Below, one piece after another: positions 26,837-35,035 of a stretch of DNA of 64,000 nucleotides. This DNA is from JALYOC01 sp036675345 (GTDB lineage: Bacteria > Myxococcota > Myxococcia > Myxococcales > Myxococcaceae): the NCBI GenBank assembly GCA_036675345.1, contig JAKFFE010000031.1, positions 124,001-188,000 of the forward strand, written 5' to 3'. The translations under genes and the position numbers were made by a program. Numbering within the stretch: the stretch's first letter is position 1; every line of letters starts with the position of its first letter. The notes under the pieces were generated by a model. It made no database searches. It had not been told where the DNA came from and saw nothing but the letters and a program-made list of their open reading frames with translations.

Positions 26837-27370
26837 ATGAGCGGCGCCAATCGGATCAATCAGACCCCGGTGCGGATCAGCACCAACATCTCCGTCGAGC
26901 GGCAGACGGCGAAGTCGGACTTTGGTGACCGCATCCAGGCCGGCCTGTCCCAGGCGGCGGGCGTGCTGGCCAACGGCGCGGCGATGGCGGCCCCCTTCAT
27001 CCCGGGTGGCGCGGTCGTCTCGGCGGCGGTCTCCTCGCTGAACACCATGGGTCAGCAGATGACCGCCGGCAGCTCCGCGTACGCGGCCACCGGGGTGACC
27101 AGCCTGAACACCACCGTGGGCGGCGCGGGGACCTCGGTCGCTGGCGGCGGCGTGGGCGGGATCGGCAACTCCCTCCCCGGCGCGGGCGGCGCTGGCGCCG
27201 GTGCCACCGGTTCCATGAACGTGGGCATGAGCGACTCCGCCTCGGAGCTGGGCAAGATGCTCCAGGTCCAGATGCAGGTGCAGAAGGAGAACCAGGTCTT
27301 CACCACGGTCTCCAACGTGCTCAAGACCCGGCACGACACCGTGAAGAACACGATCTCGAACGTCCGCTAG
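26837..27370 (+). CDS. Gly/Ala-rich candidate T3SS rod/needle-type subunit or substrate
   Basis: A 177-residue protein without signal peptide. The polar N-terminus is followed by a hydrophobic, glycine-rich middle (residues 45-130, with VAGGGVGGIGNSLPGAGG). A helical C-terminus (about 138-177) ends in a pattern close to that of the SctI-like protein at 29194: LQVQMQVQKENQVF...KNTI versus LALQAGMYKYTQEL...KDTL. Such C-terminal helices form the rod or needle core in T3SS. It has its own sigma-28-type promoter and an AGAGGAG ribosome site, and is closed by a terminator, as expected for a highly expressed exported subunit. Function is inferred. Confidence 0.68.
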   Translation: MSGANRINQTPVRISTNISVERQTAKSDFGDRIQAGLSQAAGVLANGAAMAAPFIPGGAVVSAAVSSLNTMGQQMTAGSSAYAATGVTSLNTTVGGAGTSVAGGGVGGIGNSLPGAGGAGAGATGSMNVGMSDSASELGKMLQVQMQVQKENQVFTTVSNVLKTRHDTVKNTISNVR

Positions 27371-27449
27371 GCTATCCTCCGCGGCAACGCGGAGAATGGT
27401 CAGGACGGCTCGAAGGTCGAGCTGACACAAGGTCCGGAGTCGAGCGGGG

Positions 27450-27477
27450 GGGCGGCTTCACAAGAGCCGCCCTCTTT
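27450..27477 (+). terminator. Hairpin terminator after 26837 gene
   Basis: An 8-bp stem GGGCGGCT/AGCCGCCC around a 7-base loop followed by TCTTT. It separates the rod-like gene from the chaperone-like gene 24 bases further on. Confidence 0.75.
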
Positions 27478-27500
27478 GCTCCGGACGCAGAAAGGAAAAG

Positions 27501-27950
27501 ATGTCGGAGCAGGCCTCGGAGATCGCGAACAGTCTCGTCCCGATGCACCAGCAGCAGGCTCGAATTCTTCTCGAGGCTGGCTACATCTGGATGGACATGG
27601 GGCAGTACGAGAAGGCCAAGGAGGTCTTCACCGGGGTCGCGGCGTTGATGCCCAAAAGCGAGGTTCCGCAGATCGCTTTGGGAACGCTGGAGTTCGCGCA
27701 AGGTCGCCACGACAAGGCGCTGCAGGCCTACCGGGCCGCGCAGAGGCTGGCCCCCAAGAGCGGGCTGCCCCGCGCGCACGCCGGCGAGGCCCTGCTGTTC
27801 ATGGGCAAGGTGAACGAGGCGGTCAAGGAGCTGAAGGCGGCGGTGGACGTGGATCCCGAAGGGGACGGCGCCAAGCTGGCCAAGGCACTGATGGCCGCCA
27901 AGGACGCCGGCGCCCTGCCGCCCGGCAAGCCGGCCGCGACGCCCAGGTAG
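27501..27950 (+). CDS. TPR protein, likely class II T3SS chaperone-like
   Basis: A 149-residue cytoplasmic protein of three TPR units (about residues 20-125: AGYIWMDMGQYEKAKEVFTG, LGTLEFAQGRHDKALQAYRA, AGEALLFMGKVNEAVKELKA). Size and layout match SycD/LcrH-type chaperones, which hold translocators or filament proteins before secretion. It follows the rod-like candidate 26837 and precedes the anti-sigma and sigma candidates. Start ATG 27501 has AAAGGA upstream. A similar TPR core recurs in 43304, 46722 and 47475. The client is unknown. Confidence 0.78.
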   Translation: MSEQASEIANSLVPMHQQQARILLEAGYIWMDMGQYEKAKEVFTGVAALMPKSEVPQIALGTLEFAQGRHDKALQAYRAAQRLAPKSGLPRAHAGEALLFMGKVNEAVKELKAAVDVDPEGDGAKLAKALMAAKDAGALPPGKPAATPR

Positions 27951-28027
27951 TCCTTCCCGCCACGTTTCCCCCGGTTGCGCAATTGTCCGCGCGCTGGGAA
28001 CATTGGCAATCGCGGAGGTCCTCTCGG

Positions 28028-28447
28028 ATGGCGGTCGGCGGAATCAAAGGCGGCGGTGGCAAGGGCAAGGCGGGCGGCGCTTCCGGGTCTGGAGGGGCGG
28101 CCAAGTCGGGCGGCGCCACCTTCGGCAAGGTGGACCGCACCGAGGCCAACCAGGGAGTGAGCGGACTGGTGGGCAGCGCCGGGGCGGCGGGTCCTTCGGG
28201 CGCCGCCGGGGCGATGGGTGCCCAGGGCGCCGAACCGGTGCTCACTGCCCGGGCCCAGGCGATTGCCCAGGCGCTCAAGTCCGGGGAGATCCAGTCCAAA
28301 CAGGAGGCCACCAAGCGCTTCGTGCAGGACATCCTCAAGGAAAAGATGCGGATGAACAGCAAGGCGCTCTCGGAGAAGATCGCCGACGCCTTGCAGGACG
28401 ATCCCCGTCTCACCCAGGCGCTGGAGCGCCTGTGGTCACAGGGGTAG
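28028..28447 (+). CDS. Gly-rich small protein; candidate FlgM-like anti-sigma factor
   Basis: A 139-residue protein. The start ATG 28028 has GGAGG nine bases upstream; a much longer in-frame upstream reading is a shadow of the TPR gene. The first 65 residues are Gly/Ala/Ser-rich and presumably disordered. The last 65 are helical and charged (ARAQAIAQALKSGEIQSKQE, LSEKIADALQDDPRLTQ). FlgM anti-sigma factors have the same plan: disordered N-terminal half, helical sigma-28-binding C-terminus with a KxxLxSGxY-like motif. It ends 10 bases before a FliA-like sigma gene. The anti-sigma role is a hypothesis based on layout and the ALKSGE motif. Confidence 0.65.
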   Translation: MAVGGIKGGGGKGKAGGASGSGGAAKSGGATFGKVDRTEANQGVSGLVGSAGAAGPSGAAGAMGAQGAEPVLTARAQAIAQALKSGEIQSKQEATKRFVQDILKEKMRMNSKALSEKIADALQDDPRLTQALERLWSQG

Positions 28448-28457
28448 GACACTTCTC

Positions 28458-29306
28458 TTGGGCCTTGGCGAGGACAGCAAGACGATCCTGGAGAAGTACG
28501 GCCCGTACGTGCGTTCCCTGGCGTCGCAGGTGCGCAAGCAGTTCTCGGCCAACCTGGAACTGGATGAATTGATCTCCTACGGCCAGGTGGGCCTGCTGGA
28601 GGCCGCCGAGCGTTTTGACCCCAAGGTGGGAGCCAACTTCCTCACCTTCGCCCACTACCGCATCAAAGGTGCGATTTTCGATGGGCTGCGCAAGATGGGG
28701 ATATTGCGGGGATCCGACTCCCGCAGCTCCTATGTAGGGGAAAGGGCGAACGCCTATCTCGGAAATCTCTCCGATCGCGAGCAGGGGGGAGGCAACCGCG
28801 GGCACTCGGTTGGCGATGATGTCATGGAGGTGGCGAACGCCGTCTCCGGGTTGGCCGCCTTGTTTGGAGCCAGCCTCGAGGGCAGCGACGGCCTGAACAT
28901 CGTCGACGAATCCCTGCCGGCGGATCAGCGGCTGGAGATGGAGCAGTTGAAGCGGCGGGTGAGGGCGGCGATCGAGAAGTTGCCGGAGAAGGAGCGGAAG
29001 CTGCTGGAGGGCTACTACTTCCAGGGCAAGACGCTGGAGGAGGCGGGGGCGGAGATCGGGCAGTCGAAGAGCTGGGCCTCCAGACTTCATGCCAGAGCGA
29101 TCGAGACTTTGAAGCAGCTGTTGGAGGAAGAGGACCAGCTCCCCTCCGAGAAGAATTTTAAGGACCCGAAGGACCCCAGCAGGAGGAGTGCACATGGCGG
29201 GACCACTGATGAGCGCGCCGGTCGCAGCGCAGCAGGTGCAACAGGTACAGCAGCAGCAGCAGCTGTCCCAGGTGCAGCAGCCCAAGCAGGGGCAGTCAAA
29301 ATTTGA
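28458..29306 (+). CDS. FliA/WhiG-like (sigma-28 family) RNA polymerase sigma factor
   Basis: A 282-residue sigma-70-family protein. Region 2 (about residues 8-80) contains LDELISYGQVGLLEAAERFD and FLTFAHYRIKGAIFDGLRKMG, typical of FliA/WhiG/SigB-type factors. Region 4 (about 163-225) contains LPEKERKLLEGYYFQGKTLE and IGQSKSWASRLHARA (helix-turn-helix). The start is TTG 28458, the best available although lacking a clear ribosome site. The last 55 residues are low-complexity and overlap the sctI-like gene by 113 bases in another frame. Its probable targets are the four GATAA promoters in this locus. The adjacent upstream gene may be its anti-sigma factor. Confidence 0.9.
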   Translation: MGLGEDSKTILEKYGPYVRSLASQVRKQFSANLELDELISYGQVGLLEAAERFDPKVGANFLTFAHYRIKGAIFDGLRKMGILRGSDSRSSYVGERANAYLGNLSDREQGGGNRGHSVGDDVMEVANAVSGLAALFGASLEGSDGLNIVDESLPADQRLEMEQLKRRVRAAIEKLPEKERKLLEGYYFQGKTLEEAGAEIGQSKSWASRLHARAIETLKQLLEEEDQLPSEKNFKDPKDPSRRSAHGGTTDERAGRSAAGATGTAAAAAVPGAAAQAGAVKI

Positions 29307-29814
29307 CGGGATGATGGCGGACAAGGCCCAGCAGGCCAACGCGCCCAACCAGATCCAGCAGACCCAGCAGGCCTCCCAGGTCTCGCAGACGGCCAAGGCC
29401 GCACCGGTGAACCAGACCCAGTCGGTGGGCGCCACCCAGCGGGCCCAGTCCACCTCCTCGGCGCGCAAGCTGGACGCCAACCGTCACGTGGAGCAGGCCG
29501 GTCGTTCGGATCGCGCCCAGGCCTCCCGCGGGGTGGACAACGCCAGCGCCCAGGTCTCCCAGACCCCGGCCGCCGACGCGCCCCGCAGCTCCACCGCCAG
29601 CGGCCTGATGGGCCTGGTGGAGAACATCGAGAAGGGCCAGGGCCTGATGGACAAGCTGATCAACGGCGGGCTCTCCGGCAAGAACTTCAACTCCTCGGAG
29701 CTGCTGGCGCTGCAGGCCGGCATGTACAAGTACACCCAGGAGCTGGAGCTGACCGGCAAGGTGGTGGAGAAGGCGACCACCGGCCTCAAGGACACGCTCA
29801 AGACCCAGGTCTAG
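29194..29814 (+). CDS. sctI: T3SS inner rod/needle-family protein (SctI-like)
   Basis: A 206-residue Gln-rich protein. ATG at 29194 has a perfect AGGAGG seven bases upstream; GTG 29188 is less likely. Residues 10-125 are low-complexity and Gln/Ala-rich. The C-terminal 65 residues are helical: NFNSSELLALQAGMYKYTQE followed by LELTGKVVEKATTGLKDTL. This matches SctI/YscI/FliE-family C-termini (LLxLQxxxxxYxxExELxxKVxxKxTxGxKxLL). It should assemble beneath the needle above SctR/S/T. It is longer than usual (SctI about 100 residues). It starts inside the 3' end of the sigma-factor gene and is followed by a terminator, so it may be expressed with sigma and separately from sctJ. Confidence 0.78.
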   Translation: MAGPLMSAPVAAQQVQQVQQQQQLSQVQQPKQGQSKFDGMMADKAQQANAPNQIQQTQQASQVSQTAKAAPVNQTQSVGATQRAQSTSSARKLDANRHVEQAGRSDRAQASRGVDNASAQVSQTPAADAPRSSTASGLMGLVENIEKGQGLMDKLINGGLSGKNFNSSELLALQAGMYKYTQELELTGKVVEKATTGLKDTLKTQV

Positions 29815-29839
29815 GCGCACCCGCCGGATCGCAGTCTCG

Positions 29840-29870
29840 AAGGGCCGTTCGGGTTTCCCCGGCGGCCCTT
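29840..29870 (+). terminator. Hairpin terminator after sctI-like gene
   Basis: An 8-bp stem AAGGGCCG/CGGCCCTT with a 15-base loop, followed by CTGCTTT. It separates the sigma/rod unit from the sctJ-to-sctU operon, which has its own TATCCT box at 29952. Confidence 0.65.
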
Positions 29871-29968
29871 CTGCTTTGCGGGGCCCCACGGCAGGCGGGC
29901 AGGCGGTGGCGTTGGGGAAGGAACGCTTTGCAGCCTTTCGCCCAAGGCGGGTATCCTCCCGGGCACCC

Positions 29969-30757
29969 ATGCTCTCCCGCCGTCTGATCCTCGCGGCTGT
30001 TTCCTTCGTCCTCACCACCGGTTGCTCGATCGAGCTGCAGCACGATCTGACCGAGGACGACGCCAACGCCATCTACGTGCTGCTCAACCAGAACGGGATC
30101 TCGGCGACCAAGGCCAAGGAGGAGGGCGGCAACGAGGTCCGCTACCTGGTCACCGTTCCCAAGGCGGACGCCTCCGCCGCCTTCACCCTGATCAAGGAAC
30201 ACTCGTTGCCGCGGCCGCAGCAGTCCGGCTTCGCCGACATCCGCAAGGGGAAGGGGATGATCCCCACCCAGGTGGAGGAGCGCGCGATCATGCTGGAGGC
30301 GCTGGGGGGAGAGGTCAGCTCGGCGCTGAACAAGGTGGATGGGGTGCTGGAGGCCCGGACCATCGTGATGCTGCCGGAGAAGAACGACCTGGCCCAGCCG
30401 GACAAGCAGCCGCTGCCCTCGGCCTCGGTGTTCATCAAGTACCGCACCAGCCTCGATGGCCGCGCGCCGATCGACGAGCTGGTGGTGAAGAAGTTCGTCT
30501 CCGGCGCGGTGGAGAACCTGGTCCCGGAGAACGTGACCGTGATCATGAGCCAGTCCCAGCCCCCGGAGTCGATGGGCGACGGCAGCTCGCAGATCCAGAA
30601 CGTGCTGGGGATCGGCGTGGCCAAGGCCTCCGCCGGGACCTTCAAGGCGATGGTGGCGATTGGCGGGCTGGTGATGCTGCTGATGGCCATGCTCACCGGC
30701 TGGACCTTCATGCGCGGCGGCAGCCCGGCGCCGGCCCGCCCCAAGCGCGCCGCGTAG
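29969..30757 (+). CDS. sctJ: T3SS inner-membrane ring lipoprotein SctJ
   Basis: A 262-residue SctJ. ATG at 29969 gives a signal peptide with lipobox LTTGC (Cys19). Ring-building motif domain 1 (about 20-85) carries ELQHDLTEDDANAIYVLLNQ and domain 2 (about 105-200) carries EERAIMLEALGGEVSSALNK. A C-terminal transmembrane helix follows (about 230-250, AMVAIGGLVMLLMAMLTGW). The lipoprotein form and short length distinguish it from flagellar FliF (over 500 residues), so the system is a non-flagellar T3SS. TTGCAG (29928)-N18-TATCCT (29952-29957) lies 11 bases before the ATG with no Shine-Dalgarno, so this operon may start with a leaderless message. Confidence 0.93.
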   Translation: MLSRRLILAAVSFVLTTGCSIELQHDLTEDDANAIYVLLNQNGISATKAKEEGGNEVRYLVTVPKADASAAFTLIKEHSLPRPQQSGFADIRKGKGMIPTQVEERAIMLEALGGEVSSALNKVDGVLEARTIVMLPEKNDLAQPDKQPLPSASVFIKYRTSLDGRAPIDELVVKKFVSGAVENLVPENVTVIMSQSQPPESMGDGSSQIQNVLGIGVAKASAGTFKAMVAIGGLVMLLMAMLTGWTFMRGGSPAPARPKRAA

Positions 30758-30811
30758 ACGCGCTCGCATCCCCGATCCCCACCCTCTGGTTCCGGGGGTT
30801 GAGCCAGCAGC

Positions 30812-32488
30812 TTGTTTGGCGGAGGCAGTCCCCTGGAACACCTCTTCACCAGCCTCAGCAAGCGGCAGTCGATGCTGCTTTTGACCGCGGTCACCTTTGG
30901 TGGCTCGGAGAGCCCCGCCTCGCTGGAGTTCCTCCCCGAAGAGGAGGGGGCGCTGCTCCGGCACCGGGCCCAGGAGCTGCTGCAGATCCCGCGGGAGAAG
31001 CGGATCCCGCTGCTGGTGCAGGAGATCAAACGGCTGGTCAACGCCCGCAAGGGGCAGCTGTGGGCGGCCGATCCGCAGAAGCTGGCGGAGGTGCTCCGGA
31101 AGGAGCGGCCGGTGCTGGTGGAGGTGCTGCTCAAGGCCTTCCCGGTGGTGCTGGCGGAGGCGGTGCGCGCGCTGCTCCCCCCGGTGCGGGTGCAGATGTA
31201 CCGCGATCCGAAGCCGGAGGTGCTGGGCCTGCTGCGCTGGAAGCTGGAGGACGTGCTGACCCGGATGGGATCGGCCCACGCCCACTTCAAGTTCTCCGAC
31301 GTGCTCCGGTTGCACTCTCGGGAGTTGCTGACCCTGATCGACGCCACCGGGGCCCGGGTGCTGGGCCCGGCGATCGCCGGGTTGCCGGAGGCGGAGCGGG
31401 AGACCGCCCTGGCCGCGGCCGCCCCGGATCACCGCCAGTTGCTGCACAAGGCGATGGCCTCCGCCCTGGAGGCCGGGCGCCGGCTGGAGGAGAAGGACGC
31501 CCGCGAGCTGCTGGAGCCCCACGGGCTGTCCACCGCTCCGGCGGGGCTGGTGCGCAGCTCCGGGGTGCAGCGGCTGGCCCGCGCCTGTCTTGCCCAGGGG
31601 TCGGAGTTCGCCGCCCTGCTGGTGGAGAAGTACCCGGGGGAGATGGGCCGGCTGATCGCCAAATGGGTCCGCGAGGAGCGGACCCGCGCGGTCAACCGCG
31701 GGGACGGTGGCCGCGCCGAGTTCGTGGAGGAGATGGAGCGGCTGGAGGCGCTGGGCCTGCTGTCCAAACCGGTGCGCCTGGCTCCGGCGGCCAAGGCCCC
31801 GGCGCTCAAGCCGCCCTCCGGCGGGTTCGGCCCGGGGGCAGTGCCCCGGGGCGAGCCGGACTTCAATGAACCGGCGCGAGGACCGGTGGTGGGGGGCGCC
31901 GCCGCCGCGCCGCGCGGGTCTCCCCCCAAGCCGGCGCTGGGGGCCCCCGCCGGGCGGATCGATCCCACCCGCGAGCGCGAGGCGCAGCTGCTGGGGCTCA
32001 AGCCGGCGGCCTCCCGGCGCGACTGGGTGGCCGAGCGGCGGATGCGTCAGGCGGGGATGGGGGAGGCGGGTCGGGAAGAGGAACCCCGGCCTCCCGACGG
32101 GGTGGAACGACGCGGCCGCGCCTCCGAGGCCCCGGCGGACGAGGCGCGACGGGATCCAATCGCCGAGCGGCGGATGCGTTCGTTGGGCATGGGGCCGTCC
32201 CGCTCCCAGGAGATCCCGCGGGAGCGGCTGCCCGCGCCCCGCCCCCCGGTCCCCCGCGCCACCGGCGAGGTGACCGCTCCCTTGCCAAGGAAGCAGGCGG
32301 GCCCTCCGGTCGACCGGCCACAGTCCTCTCCGGCCACCACCCGTCCCCCGGCGCTCAAGCGTTCTCCCTCGGGCGAAGAGCCTCGGGGGAGCCCGGCGGC
32401 GGGGACGAACGTGGCCCGGCCTCCCCGGGTCAGCGGCCAGCACCCGGCGGCCCGGCCGCGCGGGCGGGGCGAGGACGACGAACGGTAG
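30812..32488 (+). CDS. Helical T3SS protein in the SctK/FliG position
   Basis: A 558-residue cytoplasmic protein lying exactly where FliG (or SctK) sits between the ring gene and the stator gene. Start is TTG 30812 (MFGGGSPLEHLF). Residues 15-320 are alpha-helical and repeat-like (PLLVQEIKRLVNARKG, RPVLVEVLLKAFPVVLAEAV), broadly FliG/armadillo-like. From residue 330 it is Pro/Arg-rich and probably disordered, with two copies of an (A/V)ERRMR(Q/S)xGMG motif. Sequence alone does not prove homology to FliG or SctK. Most likely it joins the cytoplasmic sorting platform beneath SctJ. Confidence 0.7.
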   Translation: MFGGGSPLEHLFTSLSKRQSMLLLTAVTFGGSESPASLEFLPEEEGALLRHRAQELLQIPREKRIPLLVQEIKRLVNARKGQLWAADPQKLAEVLRKERPVLVEVLLKAFPVVLAEAVRALLPPVRVQMYRDPKPEVLGLLRWKLEDVLTRMGSAHAHFKFSDVLRLHSRELLTLIDATGARVLGPAIAGLPEAERETALAAAAPDHRQLLHKAMASALEAGRRLEEKDARELLEPHGLSTAPAGLVRSSGVQRLARACLAQGSEFAALLVEKYPGEMGRLIAKWVREERTRAVNRGDGGRAEFVEEMERLEALGLLSKPVRLAPAAKAPALKPPSGGFGPGAVPRGEPDFNEPARGPVVGGAAAAPRGSPPKPALGAPAGRIDPTREREAQLLGLKPAASRRDWVAERRMRQAGMGEAGREEEPRPPDGVERRGRASEAPADEARRDPIAERRMRSLGMGPSRSQEIPRERLPAPRPPVPRATGEVTAPLPRKQAGPPVDRPQSSPATTRPPALKRSPSGEEPRGSPAAGTNVARPPRVSGQHPAARPRGRGEDDER

Positions 32489-32512
32489 CCGCCAAGGCTA
32501 GACTGGGACCCC

Positions 32513-33160
32513 ATGGCACTCGGTAAGGTGATCAAGAGCGACGCTGCGCCGTCCGGAGAGCAGAACCGCCCCCGCGGGGTGATGAACGCCGAGGAGGTGG
32601 AGGCGCGCGGCCAGGCCCGGGAGATCCTCCAGGCCGCCCACCACAAGGCGCAGGAGATCATCGCCGAGGCCCACGCCAAGGCTCAGCGGGTGGAATCCGA
32701 GGCCCAGGCCAAGGGCCGGGAAGAAGGCCTCTCCAAGGTCACCGAGGAGCTGGCCCGGGCCAAGATGCAGGCCGGGGAGATGCTCAAGAACGCCCAGCAG
32801 GACATCGTCTCCCTCTCGCTGATCCTGGCGGAGAAGATCATCGGGCGGGACCTGGAGCGGGATCCGGAGGTGCTGCTCCAGATGTGCGCCACCGCCACCG
32901 AACACCTGCGCAACTCCAAGCAGATGACCCTGCGGGTGAACCCGGAGAACGGGGCCATGCTGCGGGCCAAGCTCAAGGGGCTGATGGACCTGGTGGCCCG
33001 CTCGGTGGACATCTCGATCAAGGACGACTCGGAGGTGGAGCCCGCCGGCTGCATCGTCCAGACCGAGTTCGGCACCATCGACGCGCAGCTGCACACCCAG
33101 CTGGCGATGCTGCGCGAGCTGTTGGTGTCGGACAACGCCAAGAAGGAAGGGCCGGCGTAA
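32513..33160 (+). CDS. sctL: T3SS stator protein SctL (FliH-like)
   Basis: A 215-residue FliH/SctL-family protein. A long N-terminal helix (residues 25-100, AREILQAAHHKAQEIIAEAH) resembling the V/F-ATPase b/E subunit leads to a C-terminal alpha/beta domain (about 105-215, ILAEKIIGRDLERDPEVL, DLVARSVDISIKDDS). It dimerises, binds SctN and links it to SctQ. The ATG follows TAGACT (32499-32504) by eight bases with no Shine-Dalgarno. It sits 3 bases upstream of sctN. Confidence 0.93.
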   Translation: MALGKVIKSDAAPSGEQNRPRGVMNAEEVEARGQAREILQAAHHKAQEIIAEAHAKAQRVESEAQAKGREEGLSKVTEELARAKMQAGEMLKNAQQDIVSLSLILAEKIIGRDLERDPEVLLQMCATATEHLRNSKQMTLRVNPENGAMLRAKLKGLMDLVARSVDISIKDDSEVEPAGCIVQTEFGTIDAQLHTQLAMLRELLVSDNAKKEGPA

Positions 33161-33163
33161 CCG

Positions 33164-34474
33164 ATGGCCATCGACCTGGGACACTACAAGCAGCTGGTCA
33201 AGGAGGCCTCCACGGTCCGCATCCGCGGCCGGGTGACCGAACTGACCGGCCTGATCATCAAGGCCTCGGTGCCCGGGGTCCGGGTGGGCGAGGTGGTGGA
33301 GATCCGCGGCAAGAACCGCAGCAAGGTCCGCGGGGAGGTGGTGGGGTTCCAGGGCGACGAGGTGATGCTGATGCCCCTGGGCGACCTGGCCGGAATCGGC
33401 CCGGACTCGGAGGTGATCCCCACCGGGCGGCCGCTGACGATCAAGGTCGGAGACGGCCTTTTGGGCCGGGTGCTGGGCGGGATGGGCCAGCCGATCGACG
33501 GCCGGCCGTTGCCGGAAGGGCTGATCGAGTGGTCGGTGGACCGCGACTGTCCGGACCCCTTCACCCGCCGCCGGATTGAACGCCCGCTGCCGCTGGGGCT
33601 GCGCTGCGTGGACGGACTGCTGACGGTGGGGGAGGGCCAGCGCGTGGGACTGTTCGCCGGCTCCGGCGTCGGCAAGTCCACCCTGATGGGGCAGATCGCC
33701 CGCAACACCAAGGCGGAGCTGAACGTGATCGCCCTGATCGGCGAGCGCGGTCGCGAGGTGCGGGAGTTCATCGAGGACGCGCTGGGCGAGGAGGGCCTGG
33801 CCCGCAGCGTGGTGGTGTGCGCGACCTCCGATCAGCCGTCCCTGGTCCGTCTGCGCGCCGCCTATGTGGCCACCTCCATCGCCGAGTACTTCCGCGACCG
33901 CGGGGGCAACGTGATGTTCATGCTGGACACGGTCACCCGTCTGGCCCGGGCCCAGCGTGAGATCGGCCTGGCGGTGGGCGAACCCCCGGCGCGGCAGGGC
34001 TATCCCCCTTCGGTGTTCTCGATGCTGCCCAAGATCCTGGAGCGCACCGGCAACTCGGACAAGGGCGCCTGCACCGCCATCTACACGGTGCTGGTGGCCG
34101 GCGGTGACATGGAGGAGCCGATCGCCGACGAAGTCCGCGGTATCCTCGACGGTCACTTCATCCTCAACCGCGCCCTGGGCGAACGGAACCAGTGGCCGGC
34201 GATGGACGTGCTGGCCTCGCTGTCCCGCGTGATGAGCACGGTGGCCTCCCCGGAGCACAAGAAGGCGGGCGGCAAGCTGCGCGAGACCCTGGCCACCTAC
34301 GAGAAGCAGCGGGACCTGATCCTGCTGGGCGCCTACCAGTACGGCACCGACCCCAAGACCGACTACGCCATCGACAAGTACGAGGCGATCATCGAATTCC
34401 TCAAGCAGGGCACCGACGAGAACGTGGCCTTCGAGGAGACGGTGGACCGGCTGGTCCAGCTGTTCGCCGACTAG
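33164..34474 (+). CDS. sctN: T3SS ATPase SctN
   Basis: A 436-residue F1-beta-like hexameric ATPase that unfolds substrates and detaches chaperones at the export gate. The N-terminal beta domain spans residues 1-90. Walker A is GSGVGKST (about 165-173), the catalytic glutamate lies in GERGREV (about 195), Walker B is VMFMLDTVTR (about 250-258), and SGPPARxGYPPSVF appears as GEPPARQGYPPSVF. Length and motifs are complete. By order (sctL-sctN-sctO) it corresponds to fliH-fliI-fliJ. The start follows the sctL stop by 3 bases. Confidence 0.97.
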   Translation: MAIDLGHYKQLVKEASTVRIRGRVTELTGLIIKASVPGVRVGEVVEIRGKNRSKVRGEVVGFQGDEVMLMPLGDLAGIGPDSEVIPTGRPLTIKVGDGLLGRVLGGMGQPIDGRPLPEGLIEWSVDRDCPDPFTRRRIERPLPLGLRCVDGLLTVGEGQRVGLFAGSGVGKSTLMGQIARNTKAELNVIALIGERGREVREFIEDALGEEGLARSVVVCATSDQPSLVRLRAAYVATSIAEYFRDRGGNVMFMLDTVTRLARAQREIGLAVGEPPARQGYPPSVFSMLPKILERTGNSDKGACTAIYTVLVAGGDMEEPIADEVRGILDGHFILNRALGERNQWPAMDVLASLSRVMSTVASPEHKKAGGKLRETLATYEKQRDLILLGAYQYGTDPKTDYAIDKYEAIIEFLKQGTDENVAFEETVDRLVQLFAD

Positions 34475-34527
34475 CCTCCCTTCGCCAGCGGGCCTCCTTC
34501 GGGCGGTGGTGGTACACTCTCCACCCC

Positions 34528-35025
34528 ATGCCCGAGTACCGCCTGAAGACCCTGCTGGAGATGCGGGAGCGCGCCGAGGAGGAGGCCAAGGAGCGCTTCT
34601 CCGAGGCCATGCGCGAGCTGGTCAAGGAGCAGAAGGAGCAGGCCCGGCTGGAGGCGGATCTTGCGCAGCGCAAGGCGGACCGCAAGGCCAAGGTGCAGGC
34701 CTACCTGGCGGAGATCATGTCCAGGGGCGTGGTGGGGATCAGCGGGATGAACCAGATGAACCGCTACGAAGAACGCCTCAAGGACGACGAGGCCCAGGTG
34801 GCGCTGGAGATCGAGCGGCAGAGGGAGGCGGTGAAGGCCGCCGAACGCCAGCTGGAGACCCGCCGGCTGGAGATGGCCGAGGCTGCCAAGGAAAAGAAGG
34901 CCATCGAGAAGCACAAGGAGAACTGGCAGAAGGAAGTGCGCAAGGTGCGGGACGCCCGTGAGGAACTGAACCAGGAGGAGATCGGCAACGCCCTCCACCT
35001 GGCCCGCACCCGGAAGAACGCCTGA
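34528..35025 (+). CDS. sctO: T3SS stalk protein SctO (FliJ-like)
   Basis: A 165-residue, almost entirely coiled-coil protein (MPEYRLKTLLEMRERAEEEA, AALEIERQREAV-like heptads), the expected two-stranded stalk that inserts into the SctN hexamer and contacts SctV. A longer in-frame ORF starts inside sctN but is a shadow. ATG 34528 is preceded nine bases upstream by TACACT, a possible leaderless internal promoter, and no ribosome site. The position between sctN and the FliK-like gene supports the assignment; sequence conservation of this family is always low. Confidence 0.82.
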   Translation: MPEYRLKTLLEMRERAEEEAKERFSEAMRELVKEQKEQARLEADLAQRKADRKAKVQAYLAEIMSRGVVGISGMNQMNRYEERLKDDEAQVALEIERQREAVKAAERQLETRRLEMAEAAKEKKAIEKHKENWQKEVRKVRDAREELNQEEIGNALHLARTRKNA

Positions 35026-35035
35026 GGACATCGCC

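Noticed and set aside
28458..29306. Sigma gene considered as an ECF sigma factor paired with the FecR protein at 5125
   Set aside because: Region 2/4 spacing and motifs are FliA/WhiG-like, and the FecR-domain gene is more than 22 kb away in another operon.
29798..32443. 881-codon minus-strand open frame over sctJ and the SctK-position gene
   Set aside because: The plus-strand frames carry recognisable T3SS proteins; this frame is Arg/His/Gln-rich without motifs.
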